This document shows positions 8,780-15,972 of a stretch of 55,644 bases of DNA, piece by piece. The translations under genes were made by a program, and so were the position numbers. Numbering within the stretch: the stretch's first letter is position 1; every line of letters begins with the position of its first letter. The DNA comes from Candidatus Omnitrophota bacterium (GTDB lineage: Bacteria > Omnitrophota > Omnitrophia > JAHJGZ01). Where the stretch lies: NCBI GenBank assembly GCA_018823795.1, contig JAHJGZ010000134.1:1-55644 (forward strand), read 5' to 3'. The notes beneath the pieces were generated by a model. It saw nothing but the letters and a program-made list of their open reading frames with translations, was not told where the DNA came from and did no database searches.

Positions 8780-9472
8780 ATGTTATATGGTAAATTGCCT
8801 ACACGAACAAAAGAATGTAAAGAACAGTTACATGATATGTTGAAGGGGGAAGGTATCCGTGATAAGCGAATATCTTCTCAGATTGTTGATATTTTTTTAT
8901 CAACAGAACAACACGTTTCTGCCAGCGATTTTTCACTGCTCCTTCAAAAAAAAAGTATCACTATTGATGAAGAACTTGTTTCTATATCGTTGATGATATT
9001 AGCTGAATTTGGTTTTGCTATTGAGCGTCAATTCGAAGGTGAAGACATTAAACGATATGAACATCTACACCCGCGTGCGCATCATGATCATTTTATTTGC
9101 ATTAAGTGTAAAAACATTATTGAATTTAGTAGTGCCCAACTCGAAAAAACGCAGGAATCATTAATCTTTCAAAAAGGGTGGAAGCCTCTTTTTCATAAAT
9201 TAGAAGTGTATGGTGTCTGTGATGACTGTTCATATACGAAGAGAAGAGCAATTCCTATTTCGTTTGCTCAAGAAGATACGACGGTGCGATTGAGTAAGAT
9301 TGAGGGAGGGCGACCGCTCAGGAAGCGTTTAACCGAACTCGGTTTTGTTAAAGATGAAATGGTGCGGATAGTTAAAAATTCAAACTTTGGTCCTATTATT
9401 GTAGAAGTAAAAGGCGCTCGGTTTGCTATTGGGCGTGGGCAAGCGAACAAAATGCTTGTCTATGAAAAATAA
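8780..9472 (+). CDS. Fur-family regulator fused to a FeoA domain
   Basis: The 230-residue protein joins two domains. Residues ~1-150 are Fur-like: a winged-helix region ('ISSQIVDIFLSTEQHVSASDFSLLL'), 'GFAIERQFEGEDIKRYEHLHPRAHHDHFICIKC' cut here as the metal-site stretch, and two CxxC pairs (CIKC, CDDC) for structural zinc. Residues ~165-230 are a FeoA SH3-like domain ('LSKIEGGRPLRKRLTELGF', 'VEVKGARFAIGRG'). FeoA domains are common on DtxR/MntR-type repressors and in ferrous transport, while a Fur carrier is less usual. I infer an iron-responsive repressor, perhaps acting on the upstream transporter. AAGGG precedes the ATG. Confidence 0.88.
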   Translation: MLYGKLPTRTKECKEQLHDMLKGEGIRDKRISSQIVDIFLSTEQHVSASDFSLLLQKKSITIDEELVSISLMILAEFGFAIERQFEGEDIKRYEHLHPRAHHDHFICIKCKNIIEFSSAQLEKTQESLIFQKGWKPLFHKLEVYGVCDDCSYTKRRAIPISFAQEDTTVRLSKIEGGRPLRKRLTELGFVKDEMVRIVKNSNFGPIIVEVKGARFAIGRGQANKMLVYEK

Positions 9473-9519
9473 ACGAGCATTTTGTATTAAAACGCAGATG
9501 ACGGTAAAGAGAAATTGCA

Positions 9520-10476
9520 ATGTCGTATCTATTAATTTGTATAGGATTTATATTCCTTGTAAAAGGGGCTGGTTTTCTTGTTGACGGTGCATCATCTATT
9601 GCGTGGCGATTACGGATATCTGACTTAGTTATTGGATTAACTGTTGTGGCGTTTGGTACCTCAGCGCCGGAACTCTTTGTTAATATTGTTGCCAGTTTTA
9701 AAGGTAATGCGGGTATTGCTATTGGTAATATTTTAGGAAGTAATATTGCCAATATTTTATTAGTTCTCGGTATTGCAGCAATCATTTACCCGTTGTCTGT
9801 AGCACGGGGAGCGGTATGGCGGGAGATACCGCTCGGTCTTTTTGCTGCCCTTTTATTTGGTGTATTAGCAAATGATTACTTTATGCATAAAAGTTCCGTT
9901 GTCGCTATAACGAGAGTCGATAGCATTATTCTTCTTTCCTTTTTTCTTATGTTTTTATTATATTCATTTAAAAGTGCACGTACCAGCGAGAAAGATGCTG
10001 AGGTTACACTAAGAAAACAGTATGGTTTTGGATCAGCATTTTTTTTAATTATAGTAGGCTTGGTAGGGTTAAGCATCGGTGGTACCTGGATTGTAAATGG
10101 TGCTGAGGATATTGCTCGTACCTTTGGTGTCAGTGATACGTTTATCGGACTTACTGTTGTTGCAATCGGTACCAGTCTGCCTGAATTAGCGACGTCAGTA
10201 GTAGCCGTTATTAAGAAACAACCTGCTATTGCTTTGGGGAATGTCGTTGGGTCGAATATTTTTAATATTCTTTTTGTGCTTGGCATCAGCGCGCTCATTA
10301 AACCGTTGCCATTTCAGGCCACTAATAATATCGACGTTGGTGTTATGGTTGTTGCGCACATACTTTTATTTACCGCAATGTTTACTGGCGGAAGACGGAT
10401 GCTTGATAGATGGGAGGGTATTGTGTTTGTGGGGCTTTATATAGGATACCTTTCCTTTCTCGTTATGTATGCGTGA
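9520..10476 (+). CDS. Calcium/sodium antiporter (CaCA family, YrbG-like)
   Basis: The 318-residue protein has the two inverted alpha-repeats of K+-independent Na/Ca exchangers. Repeat one is 'VIGLTVVAFGTSAPELFVNI' with 'AIGNILGSNIANILLVLG'. Repeat two is 'FIGLTVVAIGTSLPELATSV' with 'ALGNVVGSNIFNILFVLG'. The Glu residues in the PEL motifs and Asn in GSNI bind the transported ions. About ten membrane segments are visible. It exchanges calcium for sodium across the inner membrane, and it may be transcribed with the iron genes, 47 bp upstream. Confidence 0.95.
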   Translation: MSYLLICIGFIFLVKGAGFLVDGASSIAWRLRISDLVIGLTVVAFGTSAPELFVNIVASFKGNAGIAIGNILGSNIANILLVLGIAAIIYPLSVARGAVWREIPLGLFAALLFGVLANDYFMHKSSVVAITRVDSIILLSFFLMFLLYSFKSARTSEKDAEVTLRKQYGFGSAFFLIIVGLVGLSIGGTWIVNGAEDIARTFGVSDTFIGLTVVAIGTSLPELATSVVAVIKKQPAIALGNVVGSNIFNILFVLGISALIKPLPFQATNNIDVGVMVVAHILLFTAMFTGGRRMLDRWEGIVFVGLYIGYLSFLVMYA

Positions 10477-10590
10477 TTAATAAGGGCGCAACTGCAATTT
10501 CACGTGATTACGTTTATTATGATTGACCGGGAAAAATATTTGAAGTAAGCTTATACTAGATTTAAGAGTCCGCATGATACGATGAAGGTG

Positions 10591-10622
10591 CTCTTGGTAT
10601 TTTATTAATAAAATACCAAGAG
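10591..10622. repeat. Perfect 32-bp palindrome
   Basis: CTCTTGGTATTTTATT is followed directly by its reverse complement. It lies in the 288-bp gap after the antiporter gene (10477-10764), which has no gene. A T-run does not follow, so it is a poor intrinsic terminator. A second, shorter TTTTATTAATAAA stretch lies 50 bp downstream, and a CCTGCCGGCAGG palindrome lies between them. Confidence 0.8.
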
Positions 10623-10691
10623 TTAATTCCTGCCGGCAGGCAGGCGCGTGGCTATATTTTATTAATAAACAGTATAATTTTGGTGGGGGAT

Positions 10692-10750
10692 TTAATTCGC
10701 AGACGGCCTAACGGCCTATATTTTACATCGCTATCCTAATGCCGTAAATT
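10692..10750. repeat. GCAGACGGCC repeat module, copy A
   Basis: The stretch TTAATTCGCAGACGGCCT, ACGGCCTA, then TTTAC and GTAAATT is repeated at 18322-18384 (copy B). In copy B the two ends pair as GCAGAC/GTCTGC, while in copy A the outer pairing is degraded. This copy lies directly upstream of the GIY-YIG element. Confidence 0.65.
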
Positions 10751-10764
10751 ATAATCGAAGCCAG

Positions 10765-11041
10765 CCCCGTTAGAGATGCAACATGTATTATATATACATA
10801 TTACGAAGTAAAAAAGATAATCGTTTTATATACAGGTTTTACACGTGATTTACGGAAACGCTTCAGTCAGCATAATAAAGGGGCTATTGTTGCGACAAAA
10901 AGAAGGAAACCGTTTGAACTTATTTATTATGAAGCGTGTTTACATAAAGAAGACGCAATTAAGAGAGAAAAGTATTTAAAAACGGGGATGGGAAAACGTT
11001 TTTTACAAAATAGACTGAAGCGCTTCCTATCTCTAACGGGG
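10765..11041 (+). mobile_element. 277-bp TIR element carrying a GIY-YIG gene
   Basis: The ends CCCCGTTAGAGAT (10765-10777) and ATCTCTAACGGGG (11029-11041) are perfect 13-bp inverted repeats. The same ends bound two 135-bp copies and a shorter one elsewhere in the window. Its interior codes for a GIY-YIG nuclease whose last codons lie in the right terminal repeat. No 4-bp target duplication is visible here (CCAG left, TAAA right). The right end abuts the TAAAGGAGG ribosome binding site of the next gene. Confidence 0.75.
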
Positions 11042-11044
11042 TAA
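10783..11044 (+). pseudogene. GIY-YIG endonuclease (UPF0213/YhbQ-like), frameshifted
   Basis: ATG 10783 begins 'MYYIYILRSKKDNR', the GIY-YIG beta strand. That frame then hits TGA, while the rest of the domain continues in another frame as 'YTGFTRDLRKRFSQHNKG', 'ELIYYEACLHKEDAIKREKYLK' and ends 'RLKRFLSLTG'. Removing one T from the TTTT run at about 10821-10824 restores a single ~87-residue frame. The usual catalytic elements (Tyr-Tyr-Ile, Tyr-Thr-Gly, Arg, and Glu in the KREK region) are all present across the two pieces. The break could be a real inactivation or a homopolymer sequencing error. The reading frame ends with the right repeat of the surrounding element. Confidence 0.8.
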
Positions 11045-11058
11045 AGGAGGATGGAACA

Positions 11059-11463
11059 ATGCGATTTGTGATACCGTATTTAATTATTGTTTTCATGATT
11101 ATATTTTTCAGTACCTATTCGTATGCGCAAAGTGACACAACAGAAAATCTTTTGGATACAAGTTTAACGCTTGAGGCAGAAGATATCATGAATGAAGATG
11201 CCGCAGAAAAGATCGATTCTTTAGAAGAATTTATGGTAACCAAAGAGCTCGAAGGGAAGATAAAAACAGTCGGTGCTGATTTTATCGTTGTGATGATAGA
11301 AGAAGCTAAAGAGCTGCAATTAATTGTTGATGCGGAAACATTAATCTATATTAATGATGAAAAAAGTGAGCTGGAAAAAATTCAATCTAATGACGAGATA
11401 TTTGCCTATTATATTGAAGAACATGGCATCTTAAAATGTGATTGGGTTGAAATTTCACGTTAA
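11059..11463 (+). CDS. Small secreted acidic protein of unknown function
   Basis: This 134-residue protein has a signal peptide (hydrophobic residues ~4-22, then 'SYAQS' as a likely cleavage site). An acidic linker follows, then a compact beta-rich part from 'KELEGKIKTVGADFIVVMI' to 'GILKCDWVEI' that looks like a small OB- or barrel-type domain (resembling DUF5666-like proteins in layout only). I do not recognise a specific family. It has a strong AAAGGAGG ribosome site right at the edge of the GIY-YIG element, 14 bp from that gene's stop, and precedes a DUF362 gene by 24 bp. Confidence 0.7.
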   Translation: MRFVIPYLIIVFMIIFFSTYSYAQSDTTENLLDTSLTLEAEDIMNEDAAEKIDSLEEFMVTKELEGKIKTVGADFIVVMIEEAKELQLIVDAETLIYINDEKSELEKIQSNDEIFAYYIEEHGILKCDWVEISR

Positions 11464-11486
11464 TAAACATCATACCGGTGCGTGTT

Positions 11487-12389
11487 ATGATTTCAAGGCG
11501 GAATTTCCTAAAAACTCTTTTATCTTTTTTAATTGCTTTTTTCTTTTCACCACGTAAATTATTAAGTGTTTCTACTACCCCTCCTGCCGGTAATGTTATT
11601 TCAGTCGCACAAGGGAAAAATAAAAGTGAACTTATCCAAGCAGCACTTCATCCATTAGGCGGAATAGAGCGATGGATTCAAAAAGGAAGTAGTGTCGTCA
11701 TTAAACCGAATGCGGCATGGTCGCGGTTACCTGAAGAAGCTGCGAATGTTCATCCAGAATTGTTAGAAAGCTTAATCGGTATGTGTTATAAAGCAGGGGC
11801 ACGCACCGTGCAGGTGATTGATCATACCTGTGATAATCCATTAAGTGCGTTGAAAGTGAATCAAATAAAAGCAGCGGTTTCTGGAACAAAGGCAAAACTA
11901 CATGCGCTTGGCGATGAAAAAGATTTTGTTACCATTGATGTTCCAAGGGGAAAAAAACTCAAAAAAGTTGACGTAGCAAAGGAGATTATTGAAGCAGATG
12001 TATTTATTAATATGCCTATTGCAAAAGTGCACGGTGCTGCAACATTAACAGTGGGAATGAAAAACCATATGGGAGCAATAAAGGACAGATGGTTTTTCCA
12101 TACGCATGGCCTTCATCAATGTATTGCTGATGTGAGCACTGTTCTTCAACCGGATCTTATTGTTGTCGATGCGACGCGTCTTCTGCTTACGAATGGTCCG
12201 AAGGGGCCAGGAAAAGTCCGCATTGAAGATAAAGTGATTGTTGGAACGGATCAAGTCGCTGTTGATTCATATGCCGCAACACTTTTTGGCTATCGTGGCG
12301 CTGATATTGACCATATTCAAAAGGCATACGAATTAGGCCTTGGTGAAATCGATTTAGAAAAGATTACTATTAAAACAAGCAACGTGTAA
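11487..12389 (+). CDS. Tat-exported DUF362-domain protein
   Basis: The protein begins 'ISRRNFLKTLLSFLIAFFF', a twin-arginine signal with RRNFLK and a hydrophobic core, so export in folded form is likely. The body carries DUF362 features: 'VVIKPNAAW', 'VQVIDHTCDNP', 'FINMPIAKVHGAATLTVGMKN' and a C-terminal 'VAVDSYAATLFGYRG'. DUF362 proteins are often found with iron-sulfur proteins, but the cysteine-rich ferredoxin part is missing here and the function is unknown. I prefer ATG 11487 to the ORF-track GTG 11478 because the Tat motif usually lies near the N-terminus. Neither has a good ribosome site. Confidence 0.82.
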   Translation: MISRRNFLKTLLSFLIAFFFSPRKLLSVSTTPPAGNVISVAQGKNKSELIQAALHPLGGIERWIQKGSSVVIKPNAAWSRLPEEAANVHPELLESLIGMCYKAGARTVQVIDHTCDNPLSALKVNQIKAAVSGTKAKLHALGDEKDFVTIDVPRGKKLKKVDVAKEIIEADVFINMPIAKVHGAATLTVGMKNHMGAIKDRWFFHTHGLHQCIADVSTVLQPDLIVVDATRLLLTNGPKGPGKVRIEDKVIVGTDQVAVDSYAATLFGYRGADIDHIQKAYELGLGEIDLEKITIKTSNV

Positions 12390-12448
12390 ACTGTTAAATT
12401 GCTTGGTTGTTATCATATAACAATGAGGCAGTTTAGCAGTTTATTTTT
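12387..12448 (+). terminator. Rho-independent terminator after the DUF362 gene
   Basis: TAAACTGTTAAATTGC pairs with GCAGTTTAGCAGTTTA (two G-U wobbles), enclosing an inner stem TTGTTAT/ATAACAA, followed by ATTTTTA. The stem begins in the stop codon of the DUF362 gene. Confidence 0.65.
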
Positions 12449-12704
12449 ATGAAAAAAACATAGTATTCAAATTCTTGCATTTCTTTTTATTGTTGCCTTT
12501 TTAAGCCGTTTCTTTTTTGAACATCTTCCCGAATATATTGTAGCCATGAGCCCTACGCTTCATATGGGCAACATGCAAGCCTTCATTCGGGGGGAGATAG
12601 CATGGTGGAGTGTTCTTGCTGCACTCATTCTCATCTTTATGGGAATACGATATAAAATGACTGTTCGTTATAAGGAGGTTCAACATGAGTTCAATCAAAA
12701 TTGA
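12449..12704 (+). pseudogene. Small membrane-protein ORF with a frameshift in an A7 run
   Basis: ATG 12449 followed by seven A's reads M-K-K-T-stop. Dropping one A gives a frame starting 'MKKHSIQILAFLFIVAFLSR' that runs through a second hydrophobic segment ('IAWWSVLAALILIFMGI') to a TGA at 12702-12704, about 84 residues with two membrane helices. The frame has good protein-like composition, but I do not recognise a family. It starts directly behind a terminator and overlaps the next gene by 20 bp. A homopolymer sequencing error would make it an intact gene. Internal starts (ATG near 12544) are also possible. Confidence 0.45.
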
Positions 12705-12957
12705 AAAACCGACTGAGGAAAAACTAAAATCATTAAATATCAATTCATGGAGTTCATGGGGGTGTGAGGTAAGTACGTTTGACTGGGAATATTCTTCTGA
12801 TGAGCAGGCATATGCGTTGGAAGGAAAAGTAAAAGTAAAACCGGTCGCTGGTAAAGAGGTTGAAATTAATAAGGGAGACTTGGTAACCTTTCCGCAAGGG
12901 ATGCAATGCACATGGAAAGTGCTTGAACCAATAAAAAAAGTCTATCGGTTTTTATAA
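12685..12957 (+). CDS. Cupin-domain protein (DUF861/EutQ-like small cupin)
   Basis: The 90-residue single-domain protein has 'INSWSSWGCEVSTFDWEYSSDEQAYALEGKV' cut here as the first cupin motif region, then 'INKGDLVTFPQGMQCTWKVLEPIKKVYRF' as the second. This is the pattern of the small cupins of the DUF861 group ('EGKVKVKP', 'GDLVTFPQG'). A sugar or small-molecule ligand is usual, but no specific substrate can be named. AAGGAGG lies 6 nt before the ATG. It is followed after 10 bp by a Ppx/GppA-family gene. Confidence 0.82.
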   Translation: MSSIKIEKPTEEKLKSLNINSWSSWGCEVSTFDWEYSSDEQAYALEGKVKVKPVAGKEVEINKGDLVTFPQGMQCTWKVLEPIKKVYRFL

Positions 12958-12967
12958 GGGTATCGAT

Positions 12968-13855
12968 ATGAAAGCAGCAATCATTGATCTTGGCGCAAAC
13001 TCGTTTCACCTAGAAATTTTTGATGTAAAACAAAAAAATATCTATAGCGTTGTTGACCGCTTTTCTTACCTTCATACCTTCGGTTCCTTTCTTGCGAATA
13101 ACGAGAAAATTTCGGTTGCCTCTGTCGGAAAAATGAGCGACCTCGTCGCGTCATTATGGAAAAGGGCAAAAAAAAGAGTGGTAAAGCATGTTGCGGTGTT
13201 TGGTACGAGCATTTTTCGTGTGAACCCGCAAAGTGTAGAGTTGTTTGACGCAATTTTTAAAAAAACTGGGCTTCTTGTCGATGTGTTAAGTGCACGAGAG
13301 GAAGCGCGAATCATCTTTGAAGCAGTCAAGCATAACCATGCTGTTGATAAACAGTCTCTCATTATTGATATTGGTGGCGGGAGCTCTGAATTTATTATTG
13401 CGCGCGGCGGAAAAATACGGTGGATGAAGAGTGTACCCGTAGGCACTGCAAGTATTATTGAGCGATCAAAGATAGCAAAAGGGAAACAAGACATTCTTTC
13501 TCAATATGACGGCGTTATTTCCTCTCTCAAAAGACATACGTTTAGTTCATGTTTCGGAACCTGTGGGTTTTTACGCTGTATTGCTTTCTGGTTAAAAAAG
13601 GGGACCTTTCGTTCTCGTGGAGCACCGGTTATACTTACTGCGGCCGATATCCATACTATGTATCGGTCATTGCAGTGCGGTTCTATCAAAAATGGTTCTC
13701 AAAAAGAGCGGAATATTACCTATGCAGGCAGCATGGTGCTTACCCATATTATAAAGATGATTAATATACGAAAGATTCTTGTTTCATCAGTCTCAACACG
13801 GGAGGGATATTTATTAAAGATGATTCGCAAGAGACTTCCGCTTGACTTGGATTAG
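12968..13855 (+). CDS. Ppx/GppA-family phosphatase
   Basis: The 295-residue protein begins with the ASKHA phosphate-binding strand 'IIDLGANSFHLEIFDV' and has the second motif 'LIIDIGGGSSEFIIARGGK' and the connecting 'VLSAREEARIIFEAV'. These mark exopolyphosphatase/guanosine pentaphosphate phosphohydrolases. At 295 residues it holds only the N-terminal phosphatase unit and lacks the C-terminal HD-like half of E. coli Ppx/GppA. The downstream Na/Pi cotransporter and PhoU-like genes suggest a role in phosphate or polyphosphate balance. Confidence 0.88.
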   Translation: MKAAIIDLGANSFHLEIFDVKQKNIYSVVDRFSYLHTFGSFLANNEKISVASVGKMSDLVASLWKRAKKRVVKHVAVFGTSIFRVNPQSVELFDAIFKKTGLLVDVLSAREEARIIFEAVKHNHAVDKQSLIIDIGGGSSEFIIARGGKIRWMKSVPVGTASIIERSKIAKGKQDILSQYDGVISSLKRHTFSSCFGTCGFLRCIAFWLKKGTFRSRGAPVILTAADIHTMYRSLQCGSIKNGSQKERNITYAGSMVLTHIIKMINIRKILVSSVSTREGYLLKMIRKRLPLDLD

Positions 13856-13979
13856 TAAGTATGATACAACCAATTCATTCCCCCTACCTTTATAATGTTT
13901 TTTCAAGAATAATAACGAAAAATCGGGTTAAAAGCAAAAAGATGTAGGTTGTATATCCTCAGCGATACAGTAAATATAT

Positions 13980-15107
13980 ATGAATAAACTTAAGAGTATC
14001 GGTAGAAGGCTTTTACGTCTCATTACCGTTCTTACATTGCTCTATGTTTTTTTAGTCAGCATTAAATTAATGGGGCATGCATTTAAAGGATTCGGTGAGG
14101 GCTTTGCCGAAAGTCTTATCCAAACAACGTCAAACCCTTTCGTTGCCCTCTTTATTGGTATTTTGGCAACAAGTATTATACAGAGTTCTTCAACAACGAC
14201 CTCTATTGTTGTCGGTATGGTTTCAGCCGGCACCCTTACCGTATCCGGGGCAATCCCTCTTGTTATGGGGGCTAACATTGGAACATCAGTTACGAATACA
14301 TTAGTATCTTTTGCCCACGTTACTCGTAAAGAAGAGTTTAAACGGGCATTTTCCAGTTCCTTGATTCATGATATATTTAACGTTAGTTGTGTCATTATTC
14401 TCTTTCCGATAGAAATGACGACTCATATTCTGGAGAAAACGGCATCGGTATTAAGCATGCAGTTTGCTCATTCTGCGGCATTTAAATTTACAAGCCCCCT
14501 GAAGGTTGCTATCAAGCCTGTTATTCATATGTTCGACATTCTTTTTCAAGATTTAATACATCTCCCGGGTAAGTTAAATTACGTGGCAATGTTGTTCTGT
14601 GCCCTTGCTTTGCTTTTTATAGCACTTTTTTTTATTGTACGGGTGATGAAATCTCTTGTGATAAAACGAACAGAAGTAATATTTGATAAAGTGTTAGGGA
14701 GAAGCGGCGTTATTGGCATCCTTATGGGGGCTCTCTTTACTGCCATTATTCAAAGCAGTTCAGTGACAACGTCTCTTATGGTACCACTTGCCGCTTCAGG
14801 AATTGTTACGCTAGAACAAATCTTGCCGATTGTATTAGGGGCAAATCTTGGAACCACGGTTACCGCAATTTTAGCTTCACTTGCTGGAACACAAGTAGGG
14901 GTGACCATTGCGTTTGTACATCTTCTTTTTAATACGGTTGGTATTTTAATTTTTTATCCATCGCGATTTATGCGCGGCATGCTGTTAAAAGAAGCACGAA
15001 GTTTGGGTGAAATGTCTTTACGTTCACGGAAATATGCTTTTATGTATGTTGCAGGCGTTTTTTTTATCATTCCACTAATACTTATATTTTTATCGAAACT
15101 ATTTTAA
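13980..15107 (+). CDS. Na/Pi cotransporter family protein
   Basis: The 375-residue membrane protein carries the two QSSS repeats of the NptA/PhoU-linked family: 'QSSSTTTSIVVGMVSAGTL' and 'QSSSVTTSLMVPLAASGIVT', each followed by a 'GANIGT' or 'GANLGTTVTA' motif. About eight to nine membrane segments are visible. It likely takes up phosphate with sodium. Longer relatives have a C-terminal PhoU domain. Here that function is supplied by the separate gene 17 bp downstream. Confidence 0.92.
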   Translation: MNKLKSIGRRLLRLITVLTLLYVFLVSIKLMGHAFKGFGEGFAESLIQTTSNPFVALFIGILATSIIQSSSTTTSIVVGMVSAGTLTVSGAIPLVMGANIGTSVTNTLVSFAHVTRKEEFKRAFSSSLIHDIFNVSCVIILFPIEMTTHILEKTASVLSMQFAHSAAFKFTSPLKVAIKPVIHMFDILFQDLIHLPGKLNYVAMLFCALALLFIALFFIVRVMKSLVIKRTEVIFDKVLGRSGVIGILMGALFTAIIQSSSVTTSLMVPLAASGIVTLEQILPIVLGANLGTTVTAILASLAGTQVGVTIAFVHLLFNTVGILIFYPSRFMRGMLLKEARSLGEMSLRSRKYAFMYVAGVFFIIPLILIFLSKLF

Positions 15108-15123
15108 AGAGGAGGCAGGTGTC

Positions 15124-15816
15124 ATGTTTAAAAATTTATTAAGTTTTTGGAAAGGGAAAGATTTTCTCTCAAAAGTGCTTAACGAGTTTGAACAAATGAT
15201 GATCAATGCAGAGGGTATGTTTAAGGCGGTGTGTGAAAAATTGATTACGGGAAAAGGCAAGGAAGGGTTAGGCGATAGGATCTATGAAATAGATCGGCAG
15301 ATTAATCAGTTTGAAAGGGATATACGAAAACGTATTATCGAACATCTTGCCCTGCAGCCGTCAGTAGATGTTCCGGTCTGTTTAGTTCTTATGAGCGTCG
15401 TAAAAGATGCTGAGCGGCTTGGCGATTATGCAAAGAATCTTTTTGAGGTCACTGAGATGATGAAGGGGCCTATGGATAAAGAGCTTTTTCGTTCCTATTT
15501 TAATGAAGCAGATAAAAAATTAATCCTGCTTGCTGAAAAGACACGGAGCGCCTTTATTAAATCCGATGAAGCTCTTGCTCGTGAAATTTTAGGCATTGAA
15601 CGGGAAATTGTGGTCAAATGTGAAGAGGCTATTAAAAAACTTGCGAATGGGAATCTCTCATCTAATCTTTCAGTATGTTTTACCTTAATAGCACGATATT
15701 TTAAACGAATAGCAGCTCACCTTGTCAATATTGGCTCATCCGTCATTGTTCCTATTGACCAACTTGATTTTTTTGATGAAAGCGAACGACAGAAAAACAT
15801 GAAGAGTACATCGTAA
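15124..15816 (+). CDS. PhoU-like protein
   Basis: The 230-residue all-helical protein has PhoU-type repeats. The first contains 'EFEQMMINAEGMFKAVCEKL', 'DRIYEIDRQINQFERDIRKRI' and 'VVKDAERLGDYAKNLFEV'. The second contains 'SDEALAREILGIEREI' and 'YFKRIAAHLVNIGSSV', with the acidic E/DxxxD metal-binding positions. PhoU proteins bind metal ions and control phosphate transporters. It follows the Na/Pi cotransporter by 17 bp with a strong AGAGGAGG ribosome site, so co-transcription is very likely. Confidence 0.9.
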   Translation: MFKNLLSFWKGKDFLSKVLNEFEQMMINAEGMFKAVCEKLITGKGKEGLGDRIYEIDRQINQFERDIRKRIIEHLALQPSVDVPVCLVLMSVVKDAERLGDYAKNLFEVTEMMKGPMDKELFRSYFNEADKKLILLAEKTRSAFIKSDEALAREILGIEREIVVKCEEAIKKLANGNLSSNLSVCFTLIARYFKRIAAHLVNIGSSVIVPIDQLDFFDESERQKNMKSTS

Positions 15817-15968
15817 TGCGCCACCGTACACTTCTGCAAACAGTATTGGTACTTTTGGTAGCTCTCATTATTTCATCATGTTCTTCCTCTCGAACATTAC
15901 GCCAAAACTCACCAGAAGAACAAACGCAGAGTTTTTTTCAGAACCTATTTTCGAATCCGTGGAAATAA
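15816..15968 (+). CDS. 50-residue putative lipoprotein
   Basis: This gene was missed by the ORF track. ATG 15816 overlaps the PhoU-like stop codon (TAATG), and the frame reads 'MRHRTLLQTVLVLLVALIIS' followed by a Cys after SS. That gives a basic start, a hydrophobic core and a lipobox-like 'ISSC'. The mature part is only ~25 polar residues ending 'NLFSNPWK'. Translational coupling to the PhoU-like gene supports it. The gene ends 4 bp before the convergent helicase gene. The function is unknown, and it could be an entericidin-like small lipoprotein only in size. Confidence 0.55.
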   Translation: MRHRTLLQTVLVLLVALIISSCSSSRTLRQNSPEEQTQSFFQNLFSNPWK

Positions 15969-15972
15969 TTAA

